A DNA stretch of 24,000 bases from Glandiceps talaboti (GCF_964340395.1 NC_135556.1:13299910-13323909), one strand, 5' to 3'; positions 11,542 through 18,590 are shown, numbered from the stretch's first letter. Translations and numbers: made by a program. The notes: a model not told the origin generated them from the sequence alone.

Positions 11542-13888
11542 ATGTGCGTGCATGCATGCGTGTGTGTGCATGCAGGCGTGCAAGCGCGTACATGCGCATG
11601 TGTCTGTGTACATGGGTGCATGTGTGGGTGGGTGCGTGTGAATGCGCACGTACGTACACACATGTATGTACATACGTATGTATGTATGTATGTATGTATG
11701 TATGTATGTATGTATGTACTATGTATGTATGCAATCATAATTTGGTCATGGTGTAATGTGATATTCATTTTGTTGCTATACTATGTCAACATGAATGTGG
11801 AGAGACGTTTTAATGTAATTGTATATGTTCATCTGAGGATCTATATTGTATGACTTTAAATTATCTCTGATAATCTCAGTAACACTGTAACACAGAATTC
11901 TCACCTTTATTTATTTTTGCTTGCCTTGGTGGCATTTGTAGGTGAGAGAATAAGTTCTGAAAAGAAAATTAAAAAGACCCAAAAAGCTAACAAGACCAGA
12001 CTATTAGATGCAACTCAAGATGCAACTCAAGGCAAAGCTCCGAGTCAGTTCAGTGTGGTGAAAACTGAGACAGGATCTATTGGCGTGTATGGTTAGTATT
12101 TTTTGTCTTACAGCAAATAACCGAGATACTACCTTTCAACTATAACATAAATATCAACTATGATATCTTAAAACTAACTGTATAAATTGTACCAATAATC
12201 AGAGTATAAGTACACATTTATAATTAAAAGCACCTTCCACAGTGTATGTTGTGATCATAGCACTGTATAGTTATTACCCCTGGCACAGACAGCACAACAG
12301 CCCTATCCTATATGACCACCCTCAGCTCCCTGCAGGGTGAGCATACAATCCATTGCAGCCTCTATAAGCGCATAGGATTAAAACACTCACATTGCAACCG
12401 CTATCCTACCAGGTCCCTGATTATTCAGATGGTTTGACTGAGGCACAATTGTTGCCCAAGGACTTTAGCTATTCAGGAACAAACGGCAGTGGCAAGGCTT
12501 GAACCAATAGCTTTTGACAGATTCCAAGCTGGCCACTGATCATTTGACCGATACGACTTCACATGTATACACACCACTTATGACAAAAACCACTGAAAAG
12601 AAATGGTTTTGGAAATCATGTTCGTTTTTGTATGATATAGCCTAATTGTTCTTTTGAGGAGAAGAGATAAACAGAGAGAAAACACTTTCATAAGTTTAAA
12701 TTTGAAAGTAAAGTGGAAAGACAATACAGGACTAAAAGCAAGCTTGAAGGAAAATCATGTACATTTCAGTGATTTACACACTAATGTAGCCACAAGCCAG
12801 TCTGGTGATCAATGCTAATACTGACAGACAAAAATATCGAAGAAATGCAAGGTTGTCCTGTCAATATGATTAAAATGTATCCATGCTGTTATTGAAATCA
12901 TTTAATGAATAACTTACTGTATATTGTGTTGTTTTTTTCTTAACAGATTCTGAGAAATGTAAACTTGTCGTACGTCCATATCCCTTGATTCAAGGTATGT
13001 ATTTAAATACTTCAATCCACTCTTTACTACACCCATCTACTAAACTTACTATACTTGCTTTACCTACCTTGTAACCTACCCATCCACCCACCCAACCATC
13101 GATCCACCCGCCCACCAACCCACTCATCCCACCCAACAACCCATCTCACCCACCCACCTACCCATCCATCCATCCATCTCCCATCAACCCACCCATCCTA
13201 CCCATATCCCACCTACCTACCTACCTACCCATCCACCCGCCCAACCATCCATCCATCCATCCATCCATCCATCCATCCACCTACCCACCAATCCAACCAT
13301 CCATGCACCCACCCACCCACCCACCCACCCACCCAACCATCCATCCATCCATCCATCCACCAACCCATCCCACCTACCTACCTCCTGACGATACTTATTT
13401 ACTAAACTTACTTACTAATTAAACTGACTGTTTTCTCACTACTAAAGGTCTACATGACAGAGTGAGTTTCAGCTGTGAAATCAAGGATGACATACAACCA
13501 ATTGATGTTGAGATTAGTGCAGAAACAAGAAACCCAGACACAATGGAAGTTCTACGTAAACATCTCCGTGGAACAAAGTTTACACTTCCATCCTTTACAA
13601 GAAGTGATGCAGGTCTCTACAGTATTGTGATCACACAGTCTGATGGCTATGCATTATACAACACTTTCAGTATTGAAGTGCATGGTATGTCTTGCCTTTC
13701 AACAGATCTAGAATGTGTGTGTGTGTGTGGGGGGGGGTGTATGTGTGTGTATGTGTCACAGTGTACGAAGGTGTGTGTGAGTGTAGTGTGGTGATGTGTG
13801 TGTGGTGTGGATGTGTGTGTGGTGTGGATGTGTGTGTGCGTGTAGATGTATGTTAGTGTGTGGTTATATGTGTGTGTGAGTTTTTGTG

Positions 13889-13927
<39 letters not shown>

Positions 13928-14887
13928 TTGTACGCACACGCCTGCATTTAAACATTATTTCAATATATACTGCATTTTTACACACAGTGAGAGACACATA
14001 AAATAAATAGTAAACTTAAGAGTTATGAAATTTTTTACGATGTATTATAGTTGACAGTCAGTTCATTCAAGTGTCTAATACAGTAATAGTACCATTCTGA
14101 TCATGTGTTGGATTTCATAGAAAGAAATCAAGGGCAAGTGGGAGCTAAAATGACATGATGCAAGTATATGATTCGAAGAAGTAGACAAAATGTGGTTAAA
14201 AGCAAACTCCTCAAGTTCCTAACAATTGTGTTATTGGAAACAATAATAGTTGAGTGTTTTGACTGGATGACAAATGCTAACATTCGAAATTATGGTTTGT
14301 TTCAAAGAAGGCTACATTACTCAACTGGTCCAATAGCTGCTTCCAAACAGCACTCTAGTGATCAGAGTATAAATTCTTTTGTTTTTCTGATAAATAACGT
14401 ATGGCATTAATTCTGTCTAACTTGAGAGTTGTGTATGAATGTGAAAAGTTGTAGTTTCAAGGATAGTTGTGATCTATATATTGATTATTCACATGTCTAT
14501 ATTCGGAAGTTCTTAGGTTAACATGGCAGCACTCAATTTAAGTGTCTCATTAAATTTACAGAATGCAACAAGACCATTGAAGATTTACTGAACAACCAAG
14601 GGGTTATGTGTGAAATTAATAAGCTGATTTCAACATATCAAGATTCCGTACGTCTGGTCGGTGGCACATTAGGTCTTCTAAATTGTGATCTGAACTACTA
14701 CATTGCAACATCTCGAGAAGTTGCTGCCAGAAAAGTGTTTGATCAAGTAAAGTCGCAAAAGCCAAATTTGAAATTGGTTGAAATCCTTGCTGCCCTGATG
14801 AAAGCTAAACATGTGGATGCGATAGAGGTTATAAAGCAATGGCATCAGACCTGCTCTGCTTGTCAGATTTTCTATGATGAAGTCTGA
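1032..14887 (+). CDS. Receptor-like single-pass membrane protein with two cytosolic Ig-like domains and a C-terminal death-fold domain (14 coding exons)
   Basis: Reconstructed by joining 1032-1235, 2994-3076, 4390-4757, 5765-5887, 6418-6474, 6849-6908, 7502-7591, 8185-9138, 9672-9719, 10567-10806, 11942-12091, 12947-12994, 13448-13684 and 14562-14887. Every junction is AG/GT, phases match throughout, and the total is 995 residues plus TGA. Order: signal peptide (about 1-30); Cys-rich module with ten Cys (87-154); Thr-rich stalk (161-219); TM helix 229-247 followed by RCIWKRRR, so the C-terminal part is cytosolic; low-complexity tail 248-646 with Pro-rich and Ser-rich stretches and a 15-residue repeat (492-576); Ig-like domain 1 (about 651-742); basic linker (743-792); Ig-like domain 2 (about 796-887); death-fold domain (about 903-981). 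Family knowledge: death domains bind other death domains in apoptosis or NF-kB signalling. A signalling-receptor role is inference. I do not recognise a named orthologue. Least certain is exon 1 and whether upstream non-coding exons exist. Confidence 0.8.
1437..1615. mobile_element. 161-bp MITE with terminal inverted repeats and target-site duplication
   Basis: The element at 1446-1606 begins TAGTGTCGCTGCCAGACTCG and ends with its near-perfect reverse complement. The arms extend over about 35-40 bp, and the interior also pairs. It is flanked by direct repeats GCAAATGGT at 1437-1445 and 1607-1615. A TAGNG-type end with an 8-9 bp duplication fits hAT-like (8) or Mutator-like (9) non-autonomous elements. 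No coding capacity. It sits in intron 1. Confidence 0.85.
1903..1914 (+). repeat. Poly-G run
   Basis: Twelve consecutive G in intron 1; a potential sequencing-error or strand-slippage site. Confidence 0.9.
2400..2520 (+). repeat. Dispersed repeat, copy 1 (intron 1)
   Basis: Shares with 5339-5465 the segments ATCATTTAT, ATACCAGG, GTCAATTGCAAGT, CAGTAAG and AGAATAC in the same order and orientation. Directly abuts the foldback at 2531-2920 and may be part of one larger element. Confidence 0.65.
2531..2920. mobile_element. About 390-bp foldback element (intron 1)
   Basis: Arms 2531-2622 and 2823-2920 are reverse complements with few mismatches (TTCTGGAG / CTCCAGAA and CACCAAACTGAAAGT / ACTTTCAGTTTGGTG). 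Pairing continues into the centre (GAGTCAGCAGA / TCTGCTAACTC). No frame worth translating. No clean target-site duplication found. Confidence 0.75.
2994..3076 (+). CDS. Exon 2: start of the cysteine-rich ectodomain
   Basis: Residues 69-95 plus two bases of 96. The acceptor is a pyrimidine-rich stretch ending CTCCAG and the donor is AAAA/GTAAGT, a strong consensus. It encodes an acidic patch (DDDE) followed by the first two cysteines (ECGYEKC). A different entry frame hits TAA within six codons, so the reading frame is well fixed. Confidence 0.75.
3077..4389 (+). other. Intron 2
   Basis: AT-rich. A 136-codon antisense frame at 3515-3925 is not recognisable. No repeat element clearly seen. Confidence 0.6.
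4390..4757 (+). CDS. Exon 3: cysteine-rich module and Thr-rich stalk
   Basis: Completes codon 96 and encodes 97-218. The acceptor is TTTTTACAG and the donor CCAG/GTAAGA. Eight cysteines (98, 105, 109, 110, 112, 126, 147, 154) join the two from exon 2, giving an even total of ten. Then comes a run of 14 uninterrupted Thr (167-180) inside a Thr/Ser/Pro-rich segment with two NST sequons and an NQT sequon upstream. It reads as a compact disulfide-bonded head on an O-glycosylated stalk. Confidence 0.85.
4586..4642 (+). repeat. Coding ACA trinucleotide repeat (poly-Thr)
   Basis: Eighteen ACA plus one GCA codon in exon 3. Length changes would alter the stalk without shifting frame; expected to be polymorphic. 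Read in another frame it gives poly-Gln, which is not the used frame. Confidence 0.95.
5339..5465 (+). repeat. Dispersed repeat, copy 2 (intron 3)
   Basis: Same family as 2400-2520 (see there). The rest of intron 3 (4758-5764) shows nothing else identifiable. Confidence 0.65.
5765..5887 (+). CDS. Exon 4: transmembrane segment
   Basis: Completes Gly219 and encodes 220-259. The helix at 229-247 ([19 protein letters not shown]) is followed at once by [11 protein letters not shown], a strong positive-inside signal. The exon is 123 nt with phase 1 at both ends, so it can be skipped without shifting the frame. Confidence 0.88.
5921..6050. repeat. Compact 130-bp hairpin (intron 4)
   Basis: About 60-nt arms (GGGTATTTGC ... 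AGTGTTCTCTG against CAGAAAACAC ... GCAAATACCC) with only a short apical loop near 5979-5988. Either a small MITE or a hairpin RNA precursor; I cannot distinguish these. The rest of intron 4 holds nothing recognised. Confidence 0.7.
6418..6474 (+). CDS. Exon 5: charged juxtamembrane tail
   Basis: Encodes [19 protein letters not shown] (residues 260-278), 57 nt, phase 1 to phase 1. The acceptor is GATACAG and the donor GATG/GTAAGT. Highly charged, probably helical. No motif recognised. Confidence 0.8.
6475..7501 (+). other. Introns 5 and 6 (around exon 6)
   Basis: No mobile element seen. The only structure is a short direct repeat TACATACAAAGTAAACA near 7284-7300 and 7311-7327. Confidence 0.5.
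6849..6908 (+). CDS. Exon 6: cytoplasmic tail
   Basis: Encodes [20 protein letters not shown] (residues 279-298), 60 nt, phase 1 to phase 1. The acceptor is TGTTTTAG and the donor TCTG/GTAAGT. The alternative AG two bases later would hit a stop, which fixes the acceptor. RKPLL is a weak dileucine-like sorting signal (inference). Confidence 0.8.
7502..7591 (+). CDS. Exon 7: cytoplasmic tail with DSGxxT-like motif
   Basis: Residues 299-328, 90 nt, phase 1 to phase 1. The acceptor follows CATCATCAG and the donor is CAAG/GTGGGT. It contains DSGFET (304-309), close to the DSGxxS phosphodegron, and one Tyr (Y312). Confidence 0.8.
7601..7790 (+). repeat. Poly-T run and diverged tandem repeat (intron 7)
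   Basis: 29 T at 7601-7629, just after the donor of exon 7. Then three or four diverged units containing GTGAGTTTCTTGTC-like sequence (7631-7790). Confidence 0.7.
7825..7965 (+). repeat. Degraded relative of the intron 1 foldback (intron 7)
   Basis: Shares TCTGCTAA...ATGATGCAATGG and a CATTTCTT...TTCCTCTTTAA-like end with the 2690-2955 region. Weak, by-eye match. Confidence 0.4.
8185..9138 (+). CDS. Exon 8: long low-complexity cytoplasmic segment with 15-residue tandem repeats
   Basis: Residues 330-646, the largest exon at 954 nt. The acceptor is TTTCTCCTAG and the donor TTAG/GTGAGA. Features in order: an acidic segment; a Pro-rich run ([10 protein letters not shown], about 390-400) suited to SH3 or WW binding; an SGQE match to the TRAF2-type consensus; a Ser-rich run; a tandem 15-residue repeat (492-576); and a mixed charged end. 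The open frame runs back into the intron, but the splice acceptor and phase place the true start at 8185. Probably disordered; no globular domain seen. Confidence 0.88.
8673..8927 (+). repeat. Coding 45-bp minisatellite (15-residue repeat)
   Basis: Residues 492-576: five full units plus one 10-residue unit of consensus GDxPxTxxRDxVxSH (e.g. [30 protein letters not shown]). In frame, and the protein pattern is better kept than the DNA. Confidence 0.9.
9247..9276 (+). repeat. A/G-rich run
   Basis: A-rich stretch with scattered G in intron 8. Confidence 0.8.
9365..9558. mobile_element. About 194-bp foldback element (intron 8)
   Basis: Arms 9365-9428 and 9495-9558 are reverse complements at roughly 85-90 percent by eye (TATCAAGTGTAAAAGT / ACTTTTACACTTGATA), with a 66-bp AT-rich loop. 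Weaker pairing may continue outward. Confidence 0.75.
9672..9719 (+). CDS. Exon 9: A-strand exon of Ig-like domain 1
   Basis: 48 nt encoding [16 protein letters not shown]. It has the same length, phases and a similar sequence to exon 12 ([12 protein letters not shown]), each preceding a 237-240 nt exon. Acceptor TTTTTTCTTACAG; donor GAAG/GTAACA. Confidence 0.8.
10131..10444. mobile_element. About 314-bp foldback element (intron 9)
   Basis: Near-palindromic along its whole length, centred near 10288. Ends are TTTAAAGT..CCATATGGATGAGG and its complement. No coding capacity. Fills about a third of intron 9. Confidence 0.8.
10567..10806 (+). CDS. Exon 10: body of Ig-like domain 1
   Basis: Residues 664-742. 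The Ig pattern is GEKVKFTV (B strand), LW684 (C strand) and HHRGIYHC718 (F strand, normally DxGxYxC). The B-strand cysteine is replaced by V670, so the canonical disulfide cannot form. A non-canonical Cys lies at 703. The donor is CCTG/GTGAGT. The frame stays open into the downstream GT repeat, which is intronic. Confidence 0.85.
10846..11180 (+). repeat. Compound GT / GTAT microsatellite (intron 10)
   Basis: Interrupted GT, then GTAT units (10972-11084), then about 39 GT (11103-11180). It begins about 40 bases after the exon 10 donor. Confidence 0.95.
11183..11352. mobile_element. Short inverted-repeat element between two microsatellites
   Basis: Arms 11183-11224 and 11311-11352 pair (GAGTGC..AAGTAATGAGTAG / CTACTCATTACTT..GCACTC). 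The interior holds TGTAAAGCGCATTGAGCAC and TATGTATAAACCAACATTATTATTA, reminiscent of the GCGC/TATAAA/(ATT)n tails seen in many marine-animal repeats (recollection, not a search). Confidence 0.65.
11406..11729 (+). repeat. Second compound GT / GTAT microsatellite (intron 10)
   Basis: GT runs with GCAT/GCGT interruptions, ending in GTAT units (11661-11729). Its left flank (ATGTCTATGACTGCATGTGC) copies the sequence just before the GT run at 11103. Confidence 0.95.
11942..12091 (+). CDS. Exon 11: basic linker between Ig-like domains
   Basis: Residues 743-792, 150 nt, phase 1 to phase 1. It begins with a lysine-rich stretch ([14 protein letters not shown]), followed by a short duplicated DATQDATQ. 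Likely an exposed linker. The basic run is NLS-like, though function is unknown. The donor TATG/GTTAGT is slightly weak. Confidence 0.75.
12270..12550 (+). mobile_element. Degenerate dispersed element (intron 11)
   Basis: GC-richer than its surroundings. TTGCCCAAGGAC, ACGGCAGTGGC and GGCTTGAACC occur in the order found in a common deuterostome interspersed repeat whose 3' part looks like a tRNA B box. Assignment rests on memory. Confidence 0.4.
12947..12994 (+). CDS. Exon 12: A-strand exon of Ig-like domain 2
   Basis: 48 nt encoding [16 protein letters not shown]. It is the counterpart of exon 9 (shared hydrophobic strand, then PYP). Acceptor TTTTTTTCTTAACAG; donor CAAG/GTATGT. Confidence 0.8.
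13060..13390 (+). repeat. CCAT/CCAC tetranucleotide array (intron 12)
   Basis: Interrupted CCAN units occupying most of intron 12. Open frames across it (His/Pro/Ser-rich) are not genes. Confidence 0.95.
13448..13684 (+). CDS. Exon 13: body of Ig-like domain 2
   Basis: Residues 810-887. It has the Ig B strand DRVSFSC818 and the F-strand motif RSDAGLYSI868. The DxGxY signature is intact, but the second cysteine is replaced by isoleucine, and the core Trp is absent. Donor CATG/GTATGT. Confidence 0.85.
13713..13925 (+). repeat. Interrupted GT microsatellite (intron 13)
   Basis: GT-rich tract with a G9 run, starting about 30 bases after the exon 13 donor. Confidence 0.95.
14168..14410 (+). repeat. 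Dispersed repeat family B, copy 1 (intron 13)
   Basis: Co-linear with 16753-17035: GAAG-AGT-ACAAAAT-TGG-TAAAA, GTTTTGACT-G-TGAC, AAACAGCAC-CTAGTG and a TATGGCATT end. The 80-codon frame over it is therefore a repeat shadow, not a gene. Confidence 0.65.
14562..14887 (+). CDS. Exon 14: C-terminal death-fold domain
   Basis: Residues 889-995 and TGA. Residues about 903-981 read as a six-helix death-type domain: [18 protein letters not shown] (helices 1-2), then [16 protein letters not shown], then [22 protein letters not shown]. The last part matches the typical L..aL...h..a...i ending of death domains. The usual Trp residues are replaced (V917, V950), so it is divergent, and a DED or CARD assignment is not excluded. 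A Cys pair (985, 988) ends the protein. The acceptor is AAATTTACAG. Confidence 0.85.
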
Positions 14888-16528
14888 AAATAGCCCACTA
14901 GATGGTTCCCAAGATGCTGTGTGGGAGAGACAAATTCATCAGATAATTGTAATATCATTTATAGACACCATATATGTGCCTTTGTACATTTGAAATACTT
15001 TTAACACTTTGAAAGAAATATCAGTTGTTGATGTTTAAAAAGTTATACTAGCTGTAACCGGAGTATTATTTTTTCAATTCCACATCAAAAATATATTCAC
15101 AGAAAATTATTAAAATACCAAAAATTAGTTAATTAGAGGTAAATTTTATCTATAAGTAGTGTAGTAGTATTAAAGTTGAAATCGAGATTCATTGGGATGC
15201 AGATATTTTGGTGTGGACCCAAAATTCAGTTTGATTGGATATATTGTATCATACTATGTGTTCTGCTACACAAATATGTTTACCCACAGATGATTCAGTA
15301 CTTTACAAGATGTACAATATTATGATTTAAGTTATTAAATCTAACAAAACAGTTTTTAAAAAAATGTTGCAGTTACAGCTAGTGCAGCTTTACTGTTGCA
15401 CAAACTGAGTTTATATCAAACCTTTCCACTCATGTGAAAATACTTCCACCTCACAAAAAAATTGTGTGGTTCCGATTATGCTCAATTTTAGAATAGGTGG
15501 GGTAGGTAGATTTTATATATATATATATTTTTCAGAATTATGTGAGTGTCTAGTTCAGGTAGTTATGCTTTCCATTGTTTTCCAAATGGTTTCTTCTCAT
15601 CAGATGTACAGCCATTACAGATTGGAAGAACAGTTTTATATTGTCTTTTTAAGTTGATGTCAGTTTCCACATCTGCTATTTCTTGCAAGACTTCACAATT
15701 TTTGTGATTTTATTATTTTTTTATCAAATACGTTAAACAAAAAGTTTAGAGTCGGTGTGAAAAAACTAGTGGGGTTGGGTAACCGGAACCAAGCAATTTT
15801 TTTTCTCAGGCCTTACATCAAACCTTGATTAGACTAATCAAGTCTAAAATTAATGTTGGTGCATGCCTTCTGTGCTATTACAGTTGTTTTCTTGCGTTGT
15901 TAGAGTGTTAGATGGTACACGATGACCCTCCCTCTATACATAGTCAAAGATATGTGAGTGTCATTTTGAACCAACAAATTCCTAATTGTCAGACATAAAA
16001 TCATCGTAAAAAGTTGTTATTTTTAAGAGTCGGGTAATAAATGAATTCAGTCAATGTGTCCTAGCAATAATAAGAACAGTGTAAGTTAAACCTGGTAAAT
16101 ATTAACTCCAAAGATCAGGTTCCTATTATGGTGTAATGTTTATAAGAAAATAAGAAAAATATTGGAGAATAATACTAGGTGTGTGCTTGAAATAGTGGGA
16201 CAGGAGCCCTCATGTGACAGAGTGTACTTATTAAGTTCTGTAAATGTAGTACTATGTTAGTGTCAAAACATGATGAATTTAAAGATATGATAATGCATAT
16301 TGAGTATTGTAACACATCATTTTTATACAGCCTTCCATGATTGGTTTAGATTGTGTCATGTGATATTGACTAGTGACCCATAGTGACCTCAATTTGCATA
16401 CAGCGGACACTAGTCACATGCTATTTTCCTAGGGCAATATTCATATTGCATGTGAGTCCTACCAGAGATTTGCTTTGACTATTGACAGAATATGTGTATT
16501 AGAATGTGATGTGTTATAAAAAAACAAA
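14888..16528 (+). other. Probable 3' UTR / flank of the death-domain gene
   Basis: AT-rich, without exon-like frames. One small perfect-arm hairpin (CTTGATTA / TAATCAAG) near 15824-15842. Confidence 0.5.
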
Positions 16529-16529
16529 C

Positions 16530-16616
16530 ATTGCCTGGCCTTTATAGGTGCTGCATTGATAACAGCCCTCAGGGTGATAGATGTCTAGTTCTAGTAGTGC
16601 CCTCATAGCCAGGCAA
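16530..16616. repeat. Small inverted repeat
   Basis: Arms of about 22 nt (ATTGCCTGGC..AGG and its complement CCT..GCCAGGCAAT) with a 43-nt loop. Confidence 0.65.
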
Positions 16617-16752
16617 TAAGTGCATAATATCGCGTGGTTGTCTAGCAACAATATGCCATAGCCCAGTTACCCACTTTGCAGTCATTTTCAAAAGAAGTGT
16701 CAAAAAAGGGAGCCTCACTAAGAAAATTCTCAAAAGTCTAAAATCATATGGC

Positions 16753-17035
16753 AATTCATGAAGCAGTCAACAAAATATGGCTAAAAAAAACCCCTTCAGT
16801 TCGTCAAAATTACTTGATCTGAAACAAACTTGGAAGGATGTTTTGACTAGTTGACGATGCATCCAAGTTTTGTCACAAAAGAATGACAAATGGCGATTTA
16901 CTCAAACCTGGCAAAACTCAATCTATCATGGCCCTCACTTCTAGTCAAAACGCTGCCTTTAAACAGCACCCCTAGTGGCCAAACTGTGTAATCTATTGTT
17001 TTTATGATAACAAGAATATGGCATTTTGTATCCCT
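16753..17035 (+). repeat. Dispersed repeat family B, copy 2
   Basis: Same family and orientation as 14168-14410, slightly longer, ending AATATGGCATT. Confidence 0.65.
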
Positions 17036-17048
17036 ATTCGGTGTAGTT

Positions 17049-17213
17049 AACTTAGGGTTAGTATTAAACTATGCATGCATACATTAGTGTACAGCTGAGG
17101 TGGAACTTAGGGTTAGTATTAAACTATGCATGCATACATTAGTGTACAGCTGAGGTGAAACTTAGGGTTAGTATTTAACTATGCATGCATACATTAGTGT
17201 ACAGCTGAAGTAA
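17049..17213 (+). repeat. Three-copy 55-bp tandem repeat
   Basis: Exact period of 55 (17049, 17104, 17159). The unit contains TTAGGGTTAG and ATGCATGCAT. Copies 1 and 2 are nearly identical; copy 3 has a few changes. Confidence 0.95.
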
Positions 17214-17610
17214 AACTTTTAAATTAGGCTAATGTATAGAAAGTCACTTTAATTTAAAGAAAAAATAAAAAATAAAAAAAAATTGCGTAGTGTAAATAAT
17301 TCACATTTCAAGGAACATTCTGTAATACAAATAGATTTACACGGTATGTGTTATATTTACTCAGACAAATACTAAGCAGTGCTTTAGCAGTCTTTAAAAA
17401 AAAATAGAAAATTTCAGCTTGATATTTTAAACAAAGGTCAGCGTATGACGTTAGTGGCGATATATATTCAGATAATTTTATAAACGATTTAAGTAAGAGT
17501 TTATTTTTCGTTTAAGTGCTTTTTACAAAGTTGTACCAAACTATTGGAAAGAAGTAATACAGTATCTGTTTTGTAAAGATGTTTCTAAATATGATAATCG
17601 TGATGATACA

Positions 17611-17890
17611 TACTACCAAACCAGAGTGACTAGAGTTTCAGGCACTGATAGCATGCATGCACATGAAATGTTACATTTTATCTCACTGTGAACACAAATT
17701 AACAGTTTTGTGTTTGAATCTTCCTTGTTTCATCTGACAGTGATGTTGATTTGTGTTATTTTGTATGTTAAGTGCACTATCAGCCTCTGTATTTTGTTTA
17801 TGTAATTTGGAGGAAAACATGTGAGACATTAAAAAAAAAATTGTTGCGTATTGGTAAATGAAACTCTATAGTCACTCTGGTTTGGTAGTA
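17611..17890. mobile_element. Tc1/mariner-type MITE with TA duplication
   Basis: The 276-bp element at 17613-17888 has 27-29 bp inverted ends (CTACCAAACCAGAGTGACTA ...) differing only by a two-base indel, and is flanked by TA on both sides. No transposase frame. Confidence 0.8.
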
Positions 17891-17966
17891 CAAGTCTAGT
17901 ACTTCACCCAGTTTACCCAGCAAATCTGCTGGCCGTAATTTCATTAATTATTTACTGTCATTTGAT

Positions 17967-18058
17967 ATTGTGGACACAGCCCAGAGATATATATTAATTA
18001 GTGTCCACAATTTTTATTTTTTTTTATTTTTTTTATTTTTTTTTTGGGGGGGGGGGGG
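17967..18058. repeat. Hairpin followed by T-rich tract and poly-G
   Basis: ATTGTGGACAC (17967-17977) pairs with GTGTCCACAAT (18001-18011). Then TTTTTA units and 13 consecutive G (18046-18058). Confidence 0.85.
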
Positions 18059-18584
18059 ATTTGGTTTTGTTATTGCATTTCCAGAAAATGTTCTTTGAAA
18101 TAATGCTACTTATTTTTATTCAAGAATTCTAGTGCCAATTTTTGAATAAATATTCAGTTTGTCAAAACATATATTTTGGTCAGCTCTTGTACATGTGATA
18201 GTTACACAAGCGGTTATGAATATGATATTCTATAAGAGTAATGACCCTCACTGGACTTCTTGGGAGATAAATGTTTACATACTTAAAAAGAAACTATCCA
18301 GTATAAATAAAAGATTATTTATTAGAGAATGAAAGTTGAAAAGAAAATGTTCTGTCATCTCGGTTTCAAGTATGAAAACATTGGAATTTGAAAATACGGA
18401 AGAAAAAAGGCAAACCCTTGCAGGAGTTTATAATGGCCGTGAAGTATAACTTTGAACTGCCTGTGTTAAATTCAGCAGGTAATACATTGTAGTGTGGAGA
18501 ACAAAGCAAGAACAAATAATTTTCGTCTGTATATATATAGGTTCATTTTGTTGTGTCATTGTCAGCTAGATTTGTAAATTTTGA

Positions 18585-18590
18585 AATAAA
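18585..18590 (+). terminator. Candidate poly(A) signal of the death-domain gene
   Basis: AATAAA followed within 10-40 bases by a GT/T-rich run (TGTCTATTTGCTGTCTGTGT), a classic downstream element. It would imply a 3' UTR of about 3.7 kb, as there is no AATAAA between the stop and 16036. The earlier hexamer at 16036-16041 lacks an obvious GT-rich follower. Confidence 0.4.

Noticed and set aside
10980-11770. Long Cys/Val/Tyr or His/Thr frames on both strands
   Set aside because: Pure products of GT and GTAT microsatellites. The same applies to those at 18682-19177 and 21486-21755.
13055-13405. Pro/His/Ser-rich frame
   Set aside because: Translation of a CCAT/CCAC array inside intron 12, bounded by good splice sites of exons 12 and 13.
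9672-13684. ZU5/UPA identity for the two beta domains (as in UNC5: TM-ZU5-UPA-death)
   Set aside because: Both domains show Ig B- and F-strand patterns (VxFxC/V and GxY), resemble each other, and lack ZU5/UPA hallmarks by eye. A profile search would settle it.
14168-14410. 80-codon frame starting MIRRSRQNV
   Set aside because: It lies in a dispersed repeat whose second copy does not keep the frame.
17049-17213. TTAGGG motif as interstitial telomere repeat
   Set aside because: One TTAGGG per 55-bp unit; not a tandem hexamer array.
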